The notes beneath the pieces were generated by a model, which saw only the letters and a list, made by a program, of their open reading frames with translations, had not been told where the DNA came from and made no database searches. From Ruminococcus sp. (GTDB taxonomy: Bacteria > Bacillota > Clostridia > Oscillospirales > Ruminococcaceae), in assembly GCA_016290875.1 (NCBI GenBank), contig JAEEVL010000001.1, positions 355,135 to 419,134 on the forward strand: DNA of 64,000 nt, written 5' to 3'. Shown piece by piece: positions 26,619-35,550 of the stretch; the stretch's first letter is position 1, and the number at the start of each line of letters is the position of its first letter. The position numbers and the translations under genes are program-made.

Positions 26619-27656
26619 ATGAAGATCAGAGACCCTCGCCTGTACGAAAAGATCAGATGCTTTTTGAACGACCATATGCTGAAACTGCGAAAGAAAAGTA
26701 TAAATACGGTTGATTCTTACAAATTCACGATAAATTTGTATCTTGAATTTATTGGTGAGAGATACGGAAAATGCCTTGCCGATATTGAACTGAACGATTT
26801 TGAGCAGAGCAATGTCATAGCATTTACCGAATGGCTTACGAAAAATCGCGGCAACAAAACATCGACCGTAAATCTTCGTCTTACTCACATGAGAAAAGTC
26901 TGCCGTTATTTATTACAGGACGATCCGCAGCGCATCGCACAGCTATCCGCGATACAGGATATTGCAAAACAGAAAGAGTCGAACAGGAATAAACTTGTTT
27001 ATCTTACAATAGAGGAAACAAAGCTGGTTCTGTCACAGCCGGATATTCATGATCTGCATGGTATCCGTGACAGATTTTTTATGTATCTGATGTATGACAG
27101 CGGCTGTCGTATTCAGGAAATGCTTGATTTGAAAACAGATTCCTTTGAGATAGGAAAATCCGGCGCGAAGCTTCATGTGATCGGAAAAGGCAATAAATAC
27201 CGAGTTGTACCTATTTCCGAAGAACTGATACCTATGTACAAAGAATACTGTCAAAAATATCATAGTACTAAAAATGATACTGACCTAATGTTTTATACCA
27301 ATAGAAAAGGAATATACTCAAAAATGTCATCTGATAATGTGAGGACATTTGTTGAGCAATACGGCACGGAAGCAAGGCAAAAACTGCCGTCTATTCCTCA
27401 CATAAAACCGCATCTTTTCAGGCACACCCGGGCTATGCATCTGTATATGGCTGGTATGCCGCTGGAGCTTATTTCACAGTGGCTCGGGCATTCTCAGATG
27501 GAAACTACTTTGATATATGCAAGCGCTACCGCAGAAATGAAGCGCAAAGAGGTTGAAAAGATTTACAAGAAAGAAAACTCTGTATTTAAAGAAGACGAGA
27601 AATTTAAGTATGAAAAAGATGACGAGATCATCAAGCGGCTGTATGGATTGATGTAG
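26619..27656 (+). CDS. RIT recombinase C
   Basis: 345 residues from the ATG at 26619, which has GAGGAGGG nine bases upstream; an earlier in-frame ATG at 26601 overlaps the previous gene and would lack spacing. Catalytic set: Arg in SGCRIQEML, Lys in VIGKGNKYR, HLFRHTRAMH, LGH (289-291) and Tyr300 in TTLIYASATA. It resembles XerC/D-type enzymes most closely of the three. The lysine-rich tail (EDEKFKYEKDDE) is extra. Confidence 0.93.
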   Translation: MKIRDPRLYEKIRCFLNDHMLKLRKKSINTVDSYKFTINLYLEFIGERYGKCLADIELNDFEQSNVIAFTEWLTKNRGNKTSTVNLRLTHMRKVCRYLLQDDPQRIAQLSAIQDIAKQKESNRNKLVYLTIEETKLVLSQPDIHDLHGIRDRFFMYLMYDSGCRIQEMLDLKTDSFEIGKSGAKLHVIGKGNKYRVVPISEELIPMYKEYCQKYHSTKNDTDLMFYTNRKGIYSKMSSDNVRTFVEQYGTEARQKLPSIPHIKPHLFRHTRAMHLYMAGMPLELISQWLGHSQMETTLIYASATAEMKRKEVEKIYKKENSVFKEDEKFKYEKDDEIIKRLYGLM

Positions 27657-27729
27657 TTCAAGAAAGAAAAAAGTAATGCCGAATTATTTTGCGATGAGTT
27701 ATATGAAATACTTGGTTTTGAGCTAATTT

Positions 27730-27757
27730 CCGGCATTACTATTTTTTCGGCATTATT
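27730..27757. repeat. Right terminal inverted repeat of RIT element
   Basis: Ends CGGCATTATT directly against the GAGAT of the target gene and matches the left repeat in inverted orientation with three mismatches. A second copy of the TAATGCCGAA box lies inside at about 27675. Confidence 0.85.
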
Positions 27758-27787
27758 GAGATCGATACACATATACACTTGTCCCAT
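27758..27787 (-). pseudogene. Y-family DNA polymerase, first ten codons
   Basis: Start ATG at 27787 with GAGGGGG upstream, encoding MGQVYMCIDL up to the RIT insertion edge. It is the 5' end of the polymerase gene resumed at 24240. Translation now runs into the element and stops after 74 residues. Confidence 0.85.
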
Positions 27788-27831
27788 ACATACGCCCCCT
27801 CACACATCTTTTTGTATTATTCATTCTACCA

Positions 27832-27847
27832 CAGAACATCTGTTCTG
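27832..27847 (-). promoter_or_regulatory. LexA (SOS) operator upstream of dinB
   Basis: CAGAACATCTGTTCTG contains GAAC-N4-GTTC, the Gram-positive LexA box, about 45 bases before the polymerase start. It fits damage induction of the dinB-yolD operon. A weaker look-alike (CGAACATATTTTCG) lies at about 27897. Confidence 0.8.
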
Positions 27848-27954
27848 TCAATGAACTAAAGGCAATTTCTATAAAATCGTCACAACGCACAGTTTGTGCG
27901 AACATATTTTCGGCAAGATAACCAAAATGATATCTTTGCTGAATAATATGCGAA

Positions 27955-27989
27955 AAGAACAAAAAGGAAAACCGCCCTTCACGGGCGGT
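27955..27989 (-). terminator. Terminator after hsdR
   Basis: On the minus strand an 8-bp stem (AACCGCCC / GGGCGGTT) with a five-base loop is followed by TTCCTTTTTG. It separates the restriction operon from the SOS operon. Confidence 0.85.
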
Positions 27990-28014
27990 TGAATCATTAT
28001 GCATATAAATGCCA

Positions 28015-31000
28015 TTAAGCACTAATAGTCAAAGCGTTGTTTTTTATGCTCTCTATTGTTTGTAGTATTGCTGTCCTTGTCTTAGGATCAAACATCTTGA
28101 TGAAACTATATGGCTTGTCAAATGGCGGCTTCATCAGGATCTTGACATCCTCGATATAGCCATTATTCTCTATATGGTTTATTATCTTCAGTATGAACTC
28201 TATCTGCTTCTGATTAAGTGATTCATCATTAATGAACGCCGAAAAAGCTGACATTGCACTATCGTGGTCAAGTTTGGCTATTTTTCTAACCAAAAGGCCA
28301 AATGGAGTATCTCCGTACTCACGCTTATAGTCATCGCTGTCTCCGAGCTCTTGTGTAAGTATCCTTTCAAGCTCTTCATAATCAGCCTTCAATAGAGGTT
28401 CATTGTGATTGAGCTTGTATATAACAGGATCTTCCTTATGCTCTTCAATATAACGATTGACCTTTTTACGATAATCGGCGAAATCATAAGCAGCTCCAAG
28501 AGTTTGTCCTTCGGCAGAACTGATAACAGGATCATCAAGGTTTGTGAATATCTTTGGCTTAGGATTGTCTCCGCCACGAAGGAACTGCATAAGGTCGCGA
28601 AGCTCCTTGCGTATCATCTCCATAGTCAGGATGCTCATATTATCCCAGAAGTCGTCAGTCTGAATGTCTTTTATTAGTGTAATATTATGCTGAATCTGTG
28701 GTATAGCGGCTTTCTTCTCAAGGAGTTCAGCTGTTAATACCAGTTGTCCTTTCATATACTTCATCGTTGGCAGCTGCTCTATATTCGCTAGCATAAAGCC
28801 ATACATGAAGTTATCGAAACGCTTCGCATACTCATCGGTATCGGTTGATGTTATAAGCGGAGCTATGAACTTTGTAAGCTCATACTTATCCATTTCGGAT
28901 AATGAATTAAAGCTGTCCTTGTGTCTGAACTTCTCCACGTACTGCTTCTGAAGACGTACTGATACAAGATCATCGGAAAGGCTACAAATACCAATATAGC
29001 AGGCGTTAACCAATTCCGCACGAAACTCCTGATATTCCTGAGCTGAAAAAGCGCTCTCCTGCAGATTGAATATGAGTCTTACCTGCTTGCAGAAGATATT
29101 CTCGGTAAGAGACTTTGTCTCGCCCGTATCATAATCGTTGGTATGCTCGCGGAAATACTCAAAATTGCCGCAGTAATCAAATATTAGGAAACGGCACTTA
29201 TCAGTATATTCGTTATCGATTCCGTCAATGCACGATAGTCCCTTACAGAGGCGAGTGCCTCTGCCTATCATCTGCCAGAACTTAGTCTTCGAGCGTACCT
29301 TCTTGAAGAATACAAGATTAACGCACTCCGGCACATCAATACCGGTATCCATCATATCAACGGAAACAGCTATGACAGGCATATCCTTATGCTTGAAATC
29401 CTCAATAACGGTCTGAGCATAAGAATCATCACAAGTCACACGATAGGCAAATCTGCCGTTATACTTTGGATACAGCTTATTGAAACGCTGCACGATATAC
29501 TCAGCGTGGTCTTTATTCTGAGCGAAGATAATAGACTTACCCAGCCTGTCGCCGCCTTCAACTTTGATACCGCGCTCCATAAGGTCTTGCAGCACGGTAT
29601 CTACTGTTTTCTCGTTGAATACGAACTTGTTGAGCTGTGCAGACGGTATAAAGTCAGGAACATATCCGTCTTCGGCGAAGTCGTCCTCGTAACGCTCCTT
29701 ATCCACTTCGGAAAGGTCATCGTATGTTATGCCTTCCTCAAGAAACTTGGTCTTGACCTCATAGTTATAGTATGGGACAAGGAAATGGTCCTTGTTCACC
29801 GCTGTCTCGTAGTCGTAGGCGTAAGTAGGTACACCGTTCTCAACCTCAAAGAAATCATAAGTATTGCGGTCGACGTCCGTTTTAGGCGTTGCAGTAAGGC
29901 CTACCATGATAGCGTCGAAATAGTCGAATATTGCACGGTATTTCTTGAATATGCTTCTGTGGCTCTCATCGGTGATGATGAGATCGAAATGTGCAGGAGA
30001 AAACAGCGGTATACCGTCCTTGGTCTTGGTATTGTCTATCGCATTCAGTATAGTCGGATAGGTAGAGAAGACGATGCGTGCGTTCCTGTCGTCCTTATTG
30101 CTGCACAGGTTACACAAGGACATATCAGGCAGATAGTTCTTGAAGTCGTCCTTCGCCTGCGAGACAAGAGCTGTTCTGTCTGCGAGGAACAGTATATTTG
30201 TGATGTAACCGCCGCGGCTCAGAACATCGGTCAGGCTTGATGCCGTTCTCGTTTTGCCAGTACCCGTAGCCATAACAAGCAGAGCCTTACGGAAGCCCTC
30301 CTCGATATGCTCGCATACAGCACGGATAGCCTCCTTCTGATAATAGCGGTCGGTAATTTTGTCGTCGATAGTTATAGTCGAGAGCATCTTACGCATCTCA
30401 CGGCGGTTCATCAGCTTTTCAAGATCGGACTTGGTAAAGAACCCGCTGACCTTGCGCTGAGGCGAGGACATATCGTCCCAGAAGTAAGTCTCGAAGCCGT
30501 TGGTCGTGAACATCATCGGACGTCTGCCGAACTTCCGCTCCAGACAGTCCGCATAGAGCACAGCCTGCTTTCTGCCAATATTCGGGTCCTTGCTGCTGCG
30601 CTTGGCTTCGATGACAGCAAGGGGCAGACCGTCCCTGCCGAAGAGAACATAGTCCGCATAGCCTTTCTGACCGAAAACACCATTCATATCGTTGACTTCG
30701 TACTCTTCCCAGACGTCAGCATCAGTACCTCCGAACTTCCAGCCCATGAATTTGAGGTCAACGTCGATATATATCTTGCGTGTCTTGAACTCTGAAAGGT
30801 CGGCAGGCTTGAACGTGCGCTGCTGCTGTTTGGCTTCCTTGCCGGCAGTCAGAGCCGCCGACATAGCGGCTATCTTGTCCTGTAAAGCCTTTATCTCGCT
30901 GTCCTTCTGCTCGATGAGAGACTCCTGTGCTTTTATCTTCTTAGCATCGACGTAGACCTTCTCATCGGGGATAAGGGCGGTGTCAAAGTGCCGCTCCACA

Positions 31001-31386
31001 TAGTCCGCGCCGTAGCAGTAATCAACCCACTCGATGAACTCGAAAAGGCTTTCCAGAGAGAGAAGGGCATCGGACTTATTCACGGCTCTTTCTGTATGCA
31101 CTGCCAGATTTCCCAGACGGATAATGAAAGGAAGCTTTCCCCATGTCTTGTCGTCGAGGGCAAAGCGGAAAGTCGGCTCATGTATCAGGGACTGGAGGTT
31201 GTCCTTATAGGGCATATCTATGGTCTTATCTGCGGAATACACCCATTTCACGGCAAGCTCCAGAGCCTTGCGGCAGCCCACCGCACACATTGCAGGAGAG
31301 GAGGCATAGACCTTTTCGGCTTCTATGGCAGCCTGCGCGAACAGGGCATATTCAGTTATATCGCTGAGAAATCCAAAATTGGTCAT
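28015..31386 (-). CDS. hsdR: Type I restriction enzyme, R subunit
   Basis: 1123 residues. Residues about 20-110 look like DUF4145, common at the front of this HsdR subtype. The nuclease core lies about 215-265 (YADYVLFGRDGLPLAVIEAK, the D...E-A-K site). The SF2 motor has Walker A ATGTGKT (about 370-377), the DESH box (about 473) and late motif IGRGTRLCKG. The C-terminal helical part contacts the methyltransferase. It cuts unmodified DNA after ATP-driven translocation. It is the last gene of the hsdM-hsdS-hsdR operon, 21 bases after hsdS. The reading frame is intact. Confidence 0.96.
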   Translation of the reverse strand: MTNFGFLSDITEYALFAQAAIEAEKVYASSPAMCAVGCRKALELAVKWVYSADKTIDMPYKDNLQSLIHEPTFRFALDDKTWGKLPFIIRLGNLAVHTERAVNKSDALLSLESLFEFIEWVDYCYGADYVERHFDTALIPDEKVYVDAKKIKAQESLIEQKDSEIKALQDKIAAMSAALTAGKEAKQQQRTFKPADLSEFKTRKIYIDVDLKFMGWKFGGTDADVWEEYEVNDMNGVFGQKGYADYVLFGRDGLPLAVIEAKRSSKDPNIGRKQAVLYADCLERKFGRRPMMFTTNGFETYFWDDMSSPQRKVSGFFTKSDLEKLMNRREMRKMLSTITIDDKITDRYYQKEAIRAVCEHIEEGFRKALLVMATGTGKTRTASSLTDVLSRGGYITNILFLADRTALVSQAKDDFKNYLPDMSLCNLCSNKDDRNARIVFSTYPTILNAIDNTKTKDGIPLFSPAHFDLIITDESHRSIFKKYRAIFDYFDAIMVGLTATPKTDVDRNTYDFFEVENGVPTYAYDYETAVNKDHFLVPYYNYEVKTKFLEEGITYDDLSEVDKERYEDDFAEDGYVPDFIPSAQLNKFVFNEKTVDTVLQDLMERGIKVEGGDRLGKSIIFAQNKDHAEYIVQRFNKLYPKYNGRFAYRVTCDDSYAQTVIEDFKHKDMPVIAVSVDMMDTGIDVPECVNLVFFKKVRSKTKFWQMIGRGTRLCKGLSCIDGIDNEYTDKCRFLIFDYCGNFEYFREHTNDYDTGETKSLTENIFCKQVRLIFNLQESAFSAQEYQEFRAELVNACYIGICSLSDDLVSVRLQKQYVEKFRHKDSFNSLSEMDKYELTKFIAPLITSTDTDEYAKRFDNFMYGFMLANIEQLPTMKYMKGQLVLTAELLEKKAAIPQIQHNITLIKDIQTDDFWDNMSILTMEMIRKELRDLMQFLRGGDNPKPKIFTNLDDPVISSAEGQTLGAAYDFADYRKKVNRYIEEHKEDPVIYKLNHNEPLLKADYEELERILTQELGDSDDYKREYGDTPFGLLVRKIAKLDHDSAMSAFSAFINDESLNQKQIEFILKIINHIENNGYIEDVKILMKPPFDKPYSFIKMFDPKTRTAILQTIESIKNNALTISA

Positions 31387-31407
31387 ATAGTCACTCTCCT
31401 TATTGTT

Positions 31408-32538
31408 TTATCCGAAGTATTCCTGCATCAATGCTTTTTTCAGTGTTTCAGCCTTTTCAAGCACCTGCTTGACTGCCAATTTCGATTTGTCGGTCTGCTC
31501 TACAAAGGCGGCGAATTTTTTTTGAATTTCTAAAGGTGGCAAATTAATTGGCATTGCTTTAACAAACGAGACAGCAGCAATGTTTTGTATTCCGCTTCCT
31601 TTTGTTTCCAAATTCCCAATTGTTTGCTTCATATAGGTAAGAAATACTATAGGAATTATTCTATCATTCAACGTAAATTTGCAGAGTGCTTGATTAATGA
31701 TTCCTCTTTCGCAGCCTACAGGCAATTGATATAGTTCGCCCATTGTTCCTGAGCAACTCATCAAAATATCACCAGCTACACATTCAAAACGCTTAAGTTC
31801 TTTATACTTTTCCTCAGTAACATAGTATGTACCAATCGTTGCACTTTTTTGAATAGCATGCTTTTGCTCATAAACCTTATAGGTCGTTTCATTCTGCTCA
31901 ACAAAAAATTCCTTTTTTAATGCGCTACCGAATGGTCCTCTAACAATAGAAGAACAAACATCTGCAATTGTTACTCTTTCCCATCCAAACGGATTTATCT
32001 CGGGATCCCCAAACATCTCCACAAACCGTGATTTGACAAGCAGGTCGAGCTTTTCAAGGATAGCGTTGCAGAGGTCAATGGTGTGTGTCACTTTGTCGAG
32101 GTTGGCGGCGATTTGGCGCTGAGTTTCGAGTGGCGGGAGAGAAATAATAATCTTGTTTATTTCTTTTGCAGATAAATGCTTAACAGTAACAAACGGTGTT
32201 CTATCCTCTATTTCTTTCAATGCTTTGGGCATAGCGTAGAAAATATAATCACCATAAACAGAATCAGTAGGAATAATCCTGCATACTCGCTGATTCAATA
32301 ATGCAGGTAGTTTGCCCCATTTTGCTATATTAAATTCTCCGTCCATACCAACAAGCATATCGCCTTGTCTAACAACATATTCATCGCTATATTCTTCGGT
32401 AGTATATGTTTCTGAATAGCCTCTAATAACATCTCTAATACGAATTAGTGGCATTCCTTCACTATCAGAAAACTGTTTTGAATCAAATGGATAACCATAC
32501 TGGATGGTGCAAACATCTGTCAACTTAACCTTAGCCAT
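31408..32538 (-). CDS. hsdS: Type I restriction enzyme, S (specificity) subunit
   Basis: 376 residues with two target-recognition domains (about 1-135 and 185-330), each followed by a conserved helix: LPPLETQRQIAANLDKV in the middle and LPPLEIQKKFAAFVEQT at the end. It sets the bipartite DNA target. The recognition-domain DNA is visibly more AT-rich than the conserved helices and than hsdM and hsdR, as expected if those domains were swapped in. It overlaps the end of hsdM by 8 bases. I see no second hsdS copy or inverted repeats that would allow shuffling within the window. Confidence 0.95.
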   Translation of the reverse strand: MAKVKLTDVCTIQYGYPFDSKQFSDSEGMPLIRIRDVIRGYSETYTTEEYSDEYVVRQGDMLVGMDGEFNIAKWGKLPALLNQRVCRIIPTDSVYGDYIFYAMPKALKEIEDRTPFVTVKHLSAKEINKIIISLPPLETQRQIAANLDKVTHTIDLCNAILEKLDLLVKSRFVEMFGDPEINPFGWERVTIADVCSSIVRGPFGSALKKEFFVEQNETTYKVYEQKHAIQKSATIGTYYVTEEKYKELKRFECVAGDILMSCSGTMGELYQLPVGCERGIINQALCKFTLNDRIIPIVFLTYMKQTIGNLETKGSGIQNIAAVSFVKAMPINLPPLEIQKKFAAFVEQTDKSKLAVKQVLEKAETLKKALMQEYFG

Positions 32539-34066
32539 TCAGCAATCCTCCCAACTCAGAAAGAACGCTGCCAAGCTCCTTGTATAAGCCGTCAATATCC
32601 GCCATTATCTCGCTTGTGGGCGGATACTCCACCGCCACATACTCTGTCTTCTTGTACTTGTTTATGGACAGGTCATAGTCGTTGTCAACTATCTCCTGCT
32701 TCGGCACAATAAAGCTCTGCTCTGTGCGCTCCCTTTCCTTTTCACCGTCAAGGTTATGGAAACGGGAAATAATATCGGGAATATCGTTCTCGGCTATCTC
32801 CGAACGCTTGTCATCGAGGGAGAAGCCGTCCGCCTTCATATCGTAGAACCACACATTATCCGTGCCGCCTGCATCGGTCTTCACGAACACAAGCACCGCA
32901 GTTGAAACTCCTGCATAGGGCTTGAATACGCCGCTGGGCATGGAGATAACGGCCTTGAGCTGATGATTCTCGATAAGCTCCTGACGGATAGCCTTGTGAG
33001 CCTTACTTGAACCGAACAGAACACCATCGGGAACGATACACGCACAGCGTCCGCCCTTCTGCATAAGACGCAGGAACAGGGCAAGGAAGAGAAGCTCCGT
33101 CTTTTTCGTGTTGGTGACTGCTTTGAGGTTGTCGTTGATGCTCTCAGCGTCAACAGTGCCTTTAAAAGGCGGATTCGCCAGGCACACGGTATACAGACCA
33201 CTGACGTTGTTCTGCTTGGAAACGCTGTCCTTGTAGTCGATGTCGGGGTTGGTGATAGAGTGCAGCATGAGGTTCATAGCCGAGATACGGAGCATAGTGT
33301 GGTCGGTGTCATAGCCCGTGAAGGTCTTGTTGGAGAAGTTCTCCCACTGCTCGTCGGTCATGGTGTCCTCATAGTGCTTTCGGATATATTCAGCCGCGGA
33401 AACGAGAAATCCGGCAGTACCGCAGGCAGGATCGCATATAAGGTCATCGGGAGTAGGAGCGACAAGCTCCACCATCATCTCACGGATATGCTTAGGTGTG
33501 CGGAACTGGCCGTTCTGACCAGCCGTGCTGAGCTTGCCCAGCATATACTCGTAGAGGTCGCCTTGCATATCGAGGTCGGCGATGTCGTGCTCATAAAGGT
33601 CGTCGAGGCCTGTGATTATCTTCTGGAGGACCTGCGGATTGGGTATAACGAACACAGCGCTGTCCATATAGCGTGAGAAAGCAGTCTGAACCTGTACGCT
33701 GCCCGGAATGTCAGGTATCTCGATAAGCTCGCCCTTGTCGTTGAAGTCAGGGAGCCTGCCGTATTTCATTTTCTTTACCGCAGTGAATACACGCTGCGAG
33801 ATAAGGTCGAATATCTCACGGGAGTCTCTGTCCTTGAACTTGCTCCAGCGCATAGCCTGCCCTATCTCCGACTGCGGGAATATGAGGTCGGCAGTTTCGC
33901 CGGTCATGTTGGCGAATTCTTCGTTCTCCAGCTCCTTCTCATCAAGGGAGCGTATGAACATAAGGTATGTGAGCTGTTCTATAACGGTCAGCGGATTTGT
34001 GATACCGCCTGCCCATATATCGGTCCATATCTTATCTATTTTATTCTTAATGACGCCTGTTATCAT
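32531..34066 (-). CDS. hsdM: Type I DNA methyltransferase, M subunit
   Basis: 511 residues. It methylates adenine at the site chosen by HsdS. HsdM N-terminal helical domain about 8-150, AdoMet-binding DPACGTAGFL (about 212-221) and catalytic NPPF (about 297-300), a gamma-class N6-adenine order. A GGAGG site is 8 bases before the ATG. It is first in the operon, and an AT-rich upstream stretch (34067-34140) with a TATTAT/TATAAT-like -10 probably carries the promoter. Confidence 0.96.
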   Translation of the reverse strand: MITGVIKNKIDKIWTDIWAGGITNPLTVIEQLTYLMFIRSLDEKELENEEFANMTGETADLIFPQSEIGQAMRWSKFKDRDSREIFDLISQRVFTAVKKMKYGRLPDFNDKGELIEIPDIPGSVQVQTAFSRYMDSAVFVIPNPQVLQKIITGLDDLYEHDIADLDMQGDLYEYMLGKLSTAGQNGQFRTPKHIREMMVELVAPTPDDLICDPACGTAGFLVSAAEYIRKHYEDTMTDEQWENFSNKTFTGYDTDHTMLRISAMNLMLHSITNPDIDYKDSVSKQNNVSGLYTVCLANPPFKGTVDAESINDNLKAVTNTKKTELLFLALFLRLMQKGGRCACIVPDGVLFGSSKAHKAIRQELIENHQLKAVISMPSGVFKPYAGVSTAVLVFVKTDAGGTDNVWFYDMKADGFSLDDKRSEIAENDIPDIISRFHNLDGEKERERTEQSFIVPKQEIVDNDYDLSINKYKKTEYVAVEYPPTSEIMADIDGLYKELGSVLSELGGLLNG

Positions 34067-34162
34067 TATTAAACCTCCAGTACAATCTATTGCCTAAAGT
34101 ATATAATTATACATAATATATTTTACCACAAATAGTGCAAAATGTCAATATAGGATGCAAAA

Positions 34163-34184
34163 AGAAGCACCGCCCGAAGGCGGT
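34163..34184 (-). terminator. Terminator after the PhzF gene
   Basis: On the minus strand ACCGCC-TTCG-GGCGGT, a stable tetraloop hairpin, followed by GCTTCTTTTTGC. Confidence 0.88.
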
Positions 34185-34193
34185 ACCGATATT

Positions 34194-34970
34194 TCATAAT
34201 CCAACAATGTCATTTATTGAGAATAGTACAGCTTTTCCGGAGATAATAACCATATCTCCGGCACACTCACAGTATAGAACACCTGTACGTTGGGAGGCTT
34301 GGAAAGCCGTGATGTTTGATTTGTTCAGTCGTTTGCACCAGTACGGTGCGATCATGCAATGGGTTGAACCGGTAACGGGATCCTCGTTTAATCCGTACTT
34401 GGGAGCGAATACCCGTGAAATGCAGTCATATTCAGTACCTTTGGCAGTAACAGCAACGCAAGCTCCGTCCAGCTTGGAGATAATCTCCATATCCGGTTGT
34501 AAGTCACGAACCTCGTCTTCATCACGCAGAACGAACAATATATCTCTGTCCTTGTACGCTGCAAGAGGTATAGTTCCGAGAGTTTCAATCATGGTATCAG
34601 TTATCTCGATATGCTCCAGCTTATACGCAGGAAACTCCATTCTTATCAAATCTTCGCTCTTATGAACGGTAAATCCACCGATCTGGCCGTAGAAGTTGAG
34701 AGTATCAGTATCCTGGGCATGGTAGTTGAAAAGAACAAAAGCAGTAGCAAGCGTAGCGTGTCCGCAGAAGTCTATCTCACTCTTGGGAGTGAACCAGCGG
34801 ATATGATAACGGTCGTTCTCTTTGACAACAAACGCAGTCTCGGATAGGTTATTCTCAGCAGCGATACTCTGCATGATTTCTTCACTTGGGAAGTTGTCAA
34901 GTACGCATACAGCAGCGGGATTACCTGAGAATATTTTATCCGTGAAAGCATCGACGATATATTGTTTCAT
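34194..34970 (-). CDS. PhzF-family isomerase/epimerase
   Basis: 258 residues, a full-length PhzF-like protein of the diaminopimelate-epimerase fold. Conserved text: VDAFTDKIFSGNPAAVCVL at the start, NLSETAFV (with the catalytic glutamate), FCGHATLATAFVLF and EDPVTGSTHC. Many members have unknown substrates. It is the last gene of a minus-strand set Fic - GNAT - PhzF, 22 bases after the acetyltransferase gene. Confidence 0.92.
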   Translation of the reverse strand: MKQYIVDAFTDKIFSGNPAAVCVLDNFPSEEIMQSIAAENNLSETAFVVKENDRYHIRWFTPKSEIDFCGHATLATAFVLFNYHAQDTDTLNFYGQIGGFTVHKSEDLIRMEFPAYKLEHIEITDTMIETLGTIPLAAYKDRDILFVLRDEDEVRDLQPDMEIISKLDGACVAVTAKGTEYDCISRVFAPKYGLNEDPVTGSTHCMIAPYWCKRLNKSNITAFQASQRTGVLYCECAGDMVIISGKAVLFSINDIVGL

Positions 34971-34992
34971 TTGTATCTCCTGTTATATTAGC

Positions 34993-35493
34993 TTATTTCT
35001 TGATTCTGACATAATACTTCGTATCATCTTGATGATGGATATATCCACCGTTATTCAGCATAACTCTGAGAGAAGCTGGATTATCTCTGTTTACACGCAG
35101 ATATATCTCATCTTCCTGAACATCGTCTCTTATCTCGTCTATGAGTAGTTTAAGTCCCTGAGAAGCATATCCTTTTCCACGATATTCAGGAGCTATGTAA
35201 TAGCCGATATGTCCTGAGCCCTCAATAAGTGATTGACAAAGATAATGACGGAAGTGAAATGTGCCAACGATATTATCATCATCCCAGAGATAATATACTG
35301 TCTCCGGAACATATCCTTCTGGTAACTTTTTGCCCTTTGATTGAGCAATAATCGTTTCAAGAGCAGAATCAAAATCCTCACGGCTGATATTAGGATAATC
35401 GTTGAGGAAACCGTTTTCATCAACGGGAATACTGCGCTGCAACAGCCATTCCTTCTCAATATCTTCATAGTTAGCAGGTTTTATGTATATCAT
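34993..35493 (-). CDS. GNAT-family N-acetyltransferase
   Basis: 166 residues from the ATG at 35493 (AGGAA upstream); a longer frame starts at 35520 without a better site. The acetyl-CoA loop is YYIAPEYRGKGYASQGLKLL, preceded by the beta strand IVGTFHFRHYL and followed by YLRVNRDNPASLRVMLNNGG. The substrate is unknown; the closest general group is the RimJ/RimL-like cluster. Confidence 0.9.
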   Translation of the reverse strand: MIYIKPANYEDIEKEWLLQRSIPVDENGFLNDYPNISREDFDSALETIIAQSKGKKLPEGYVPETVYYLWDDDNIVGTFHFRHYLCQSLIEGSGHIGYYIAPEYRGKGYASQGLKLLIDEIRDDVQEDEIYLRVNRDNPASLRVMLNNGGYIHHQDDTKYYVRIKK

Positions 35494-35550
35494 TTTCAAC
35501 TCATTCCTATTGGATTTCAATCAACGTCTCCCGAGGGAGGCGATTATTTT

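Larger units (their letters stand above)
24243..27757 (+). mobile_element. RIT element (three tandem tyrosine recombinases)
   Basis: Three overlapping tyrosine recombinase genes fill the segment, the hallmark of Recombinase-In-Trio elements. Imperfect terminal inverted repeats, 24266-24293 and 27730-27757, agree in 25 of 28 positions. A five-base GAGAT occurs at both edges (24238-24242 and 27758-27762), once in the reconstructed target gene, so it is either a target duplication or crossover sequence. The element sits inside a DinB-family polymerase gene. It carries no cargo beyond the three recombinases. Confidence 0.88.

Noticed and set aside
29389..30240. 283-codon plus-strand frame inside hsdR
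   Set aside because: Antisense shadow of the helicase region; no ribosome site and no recognisable domain.
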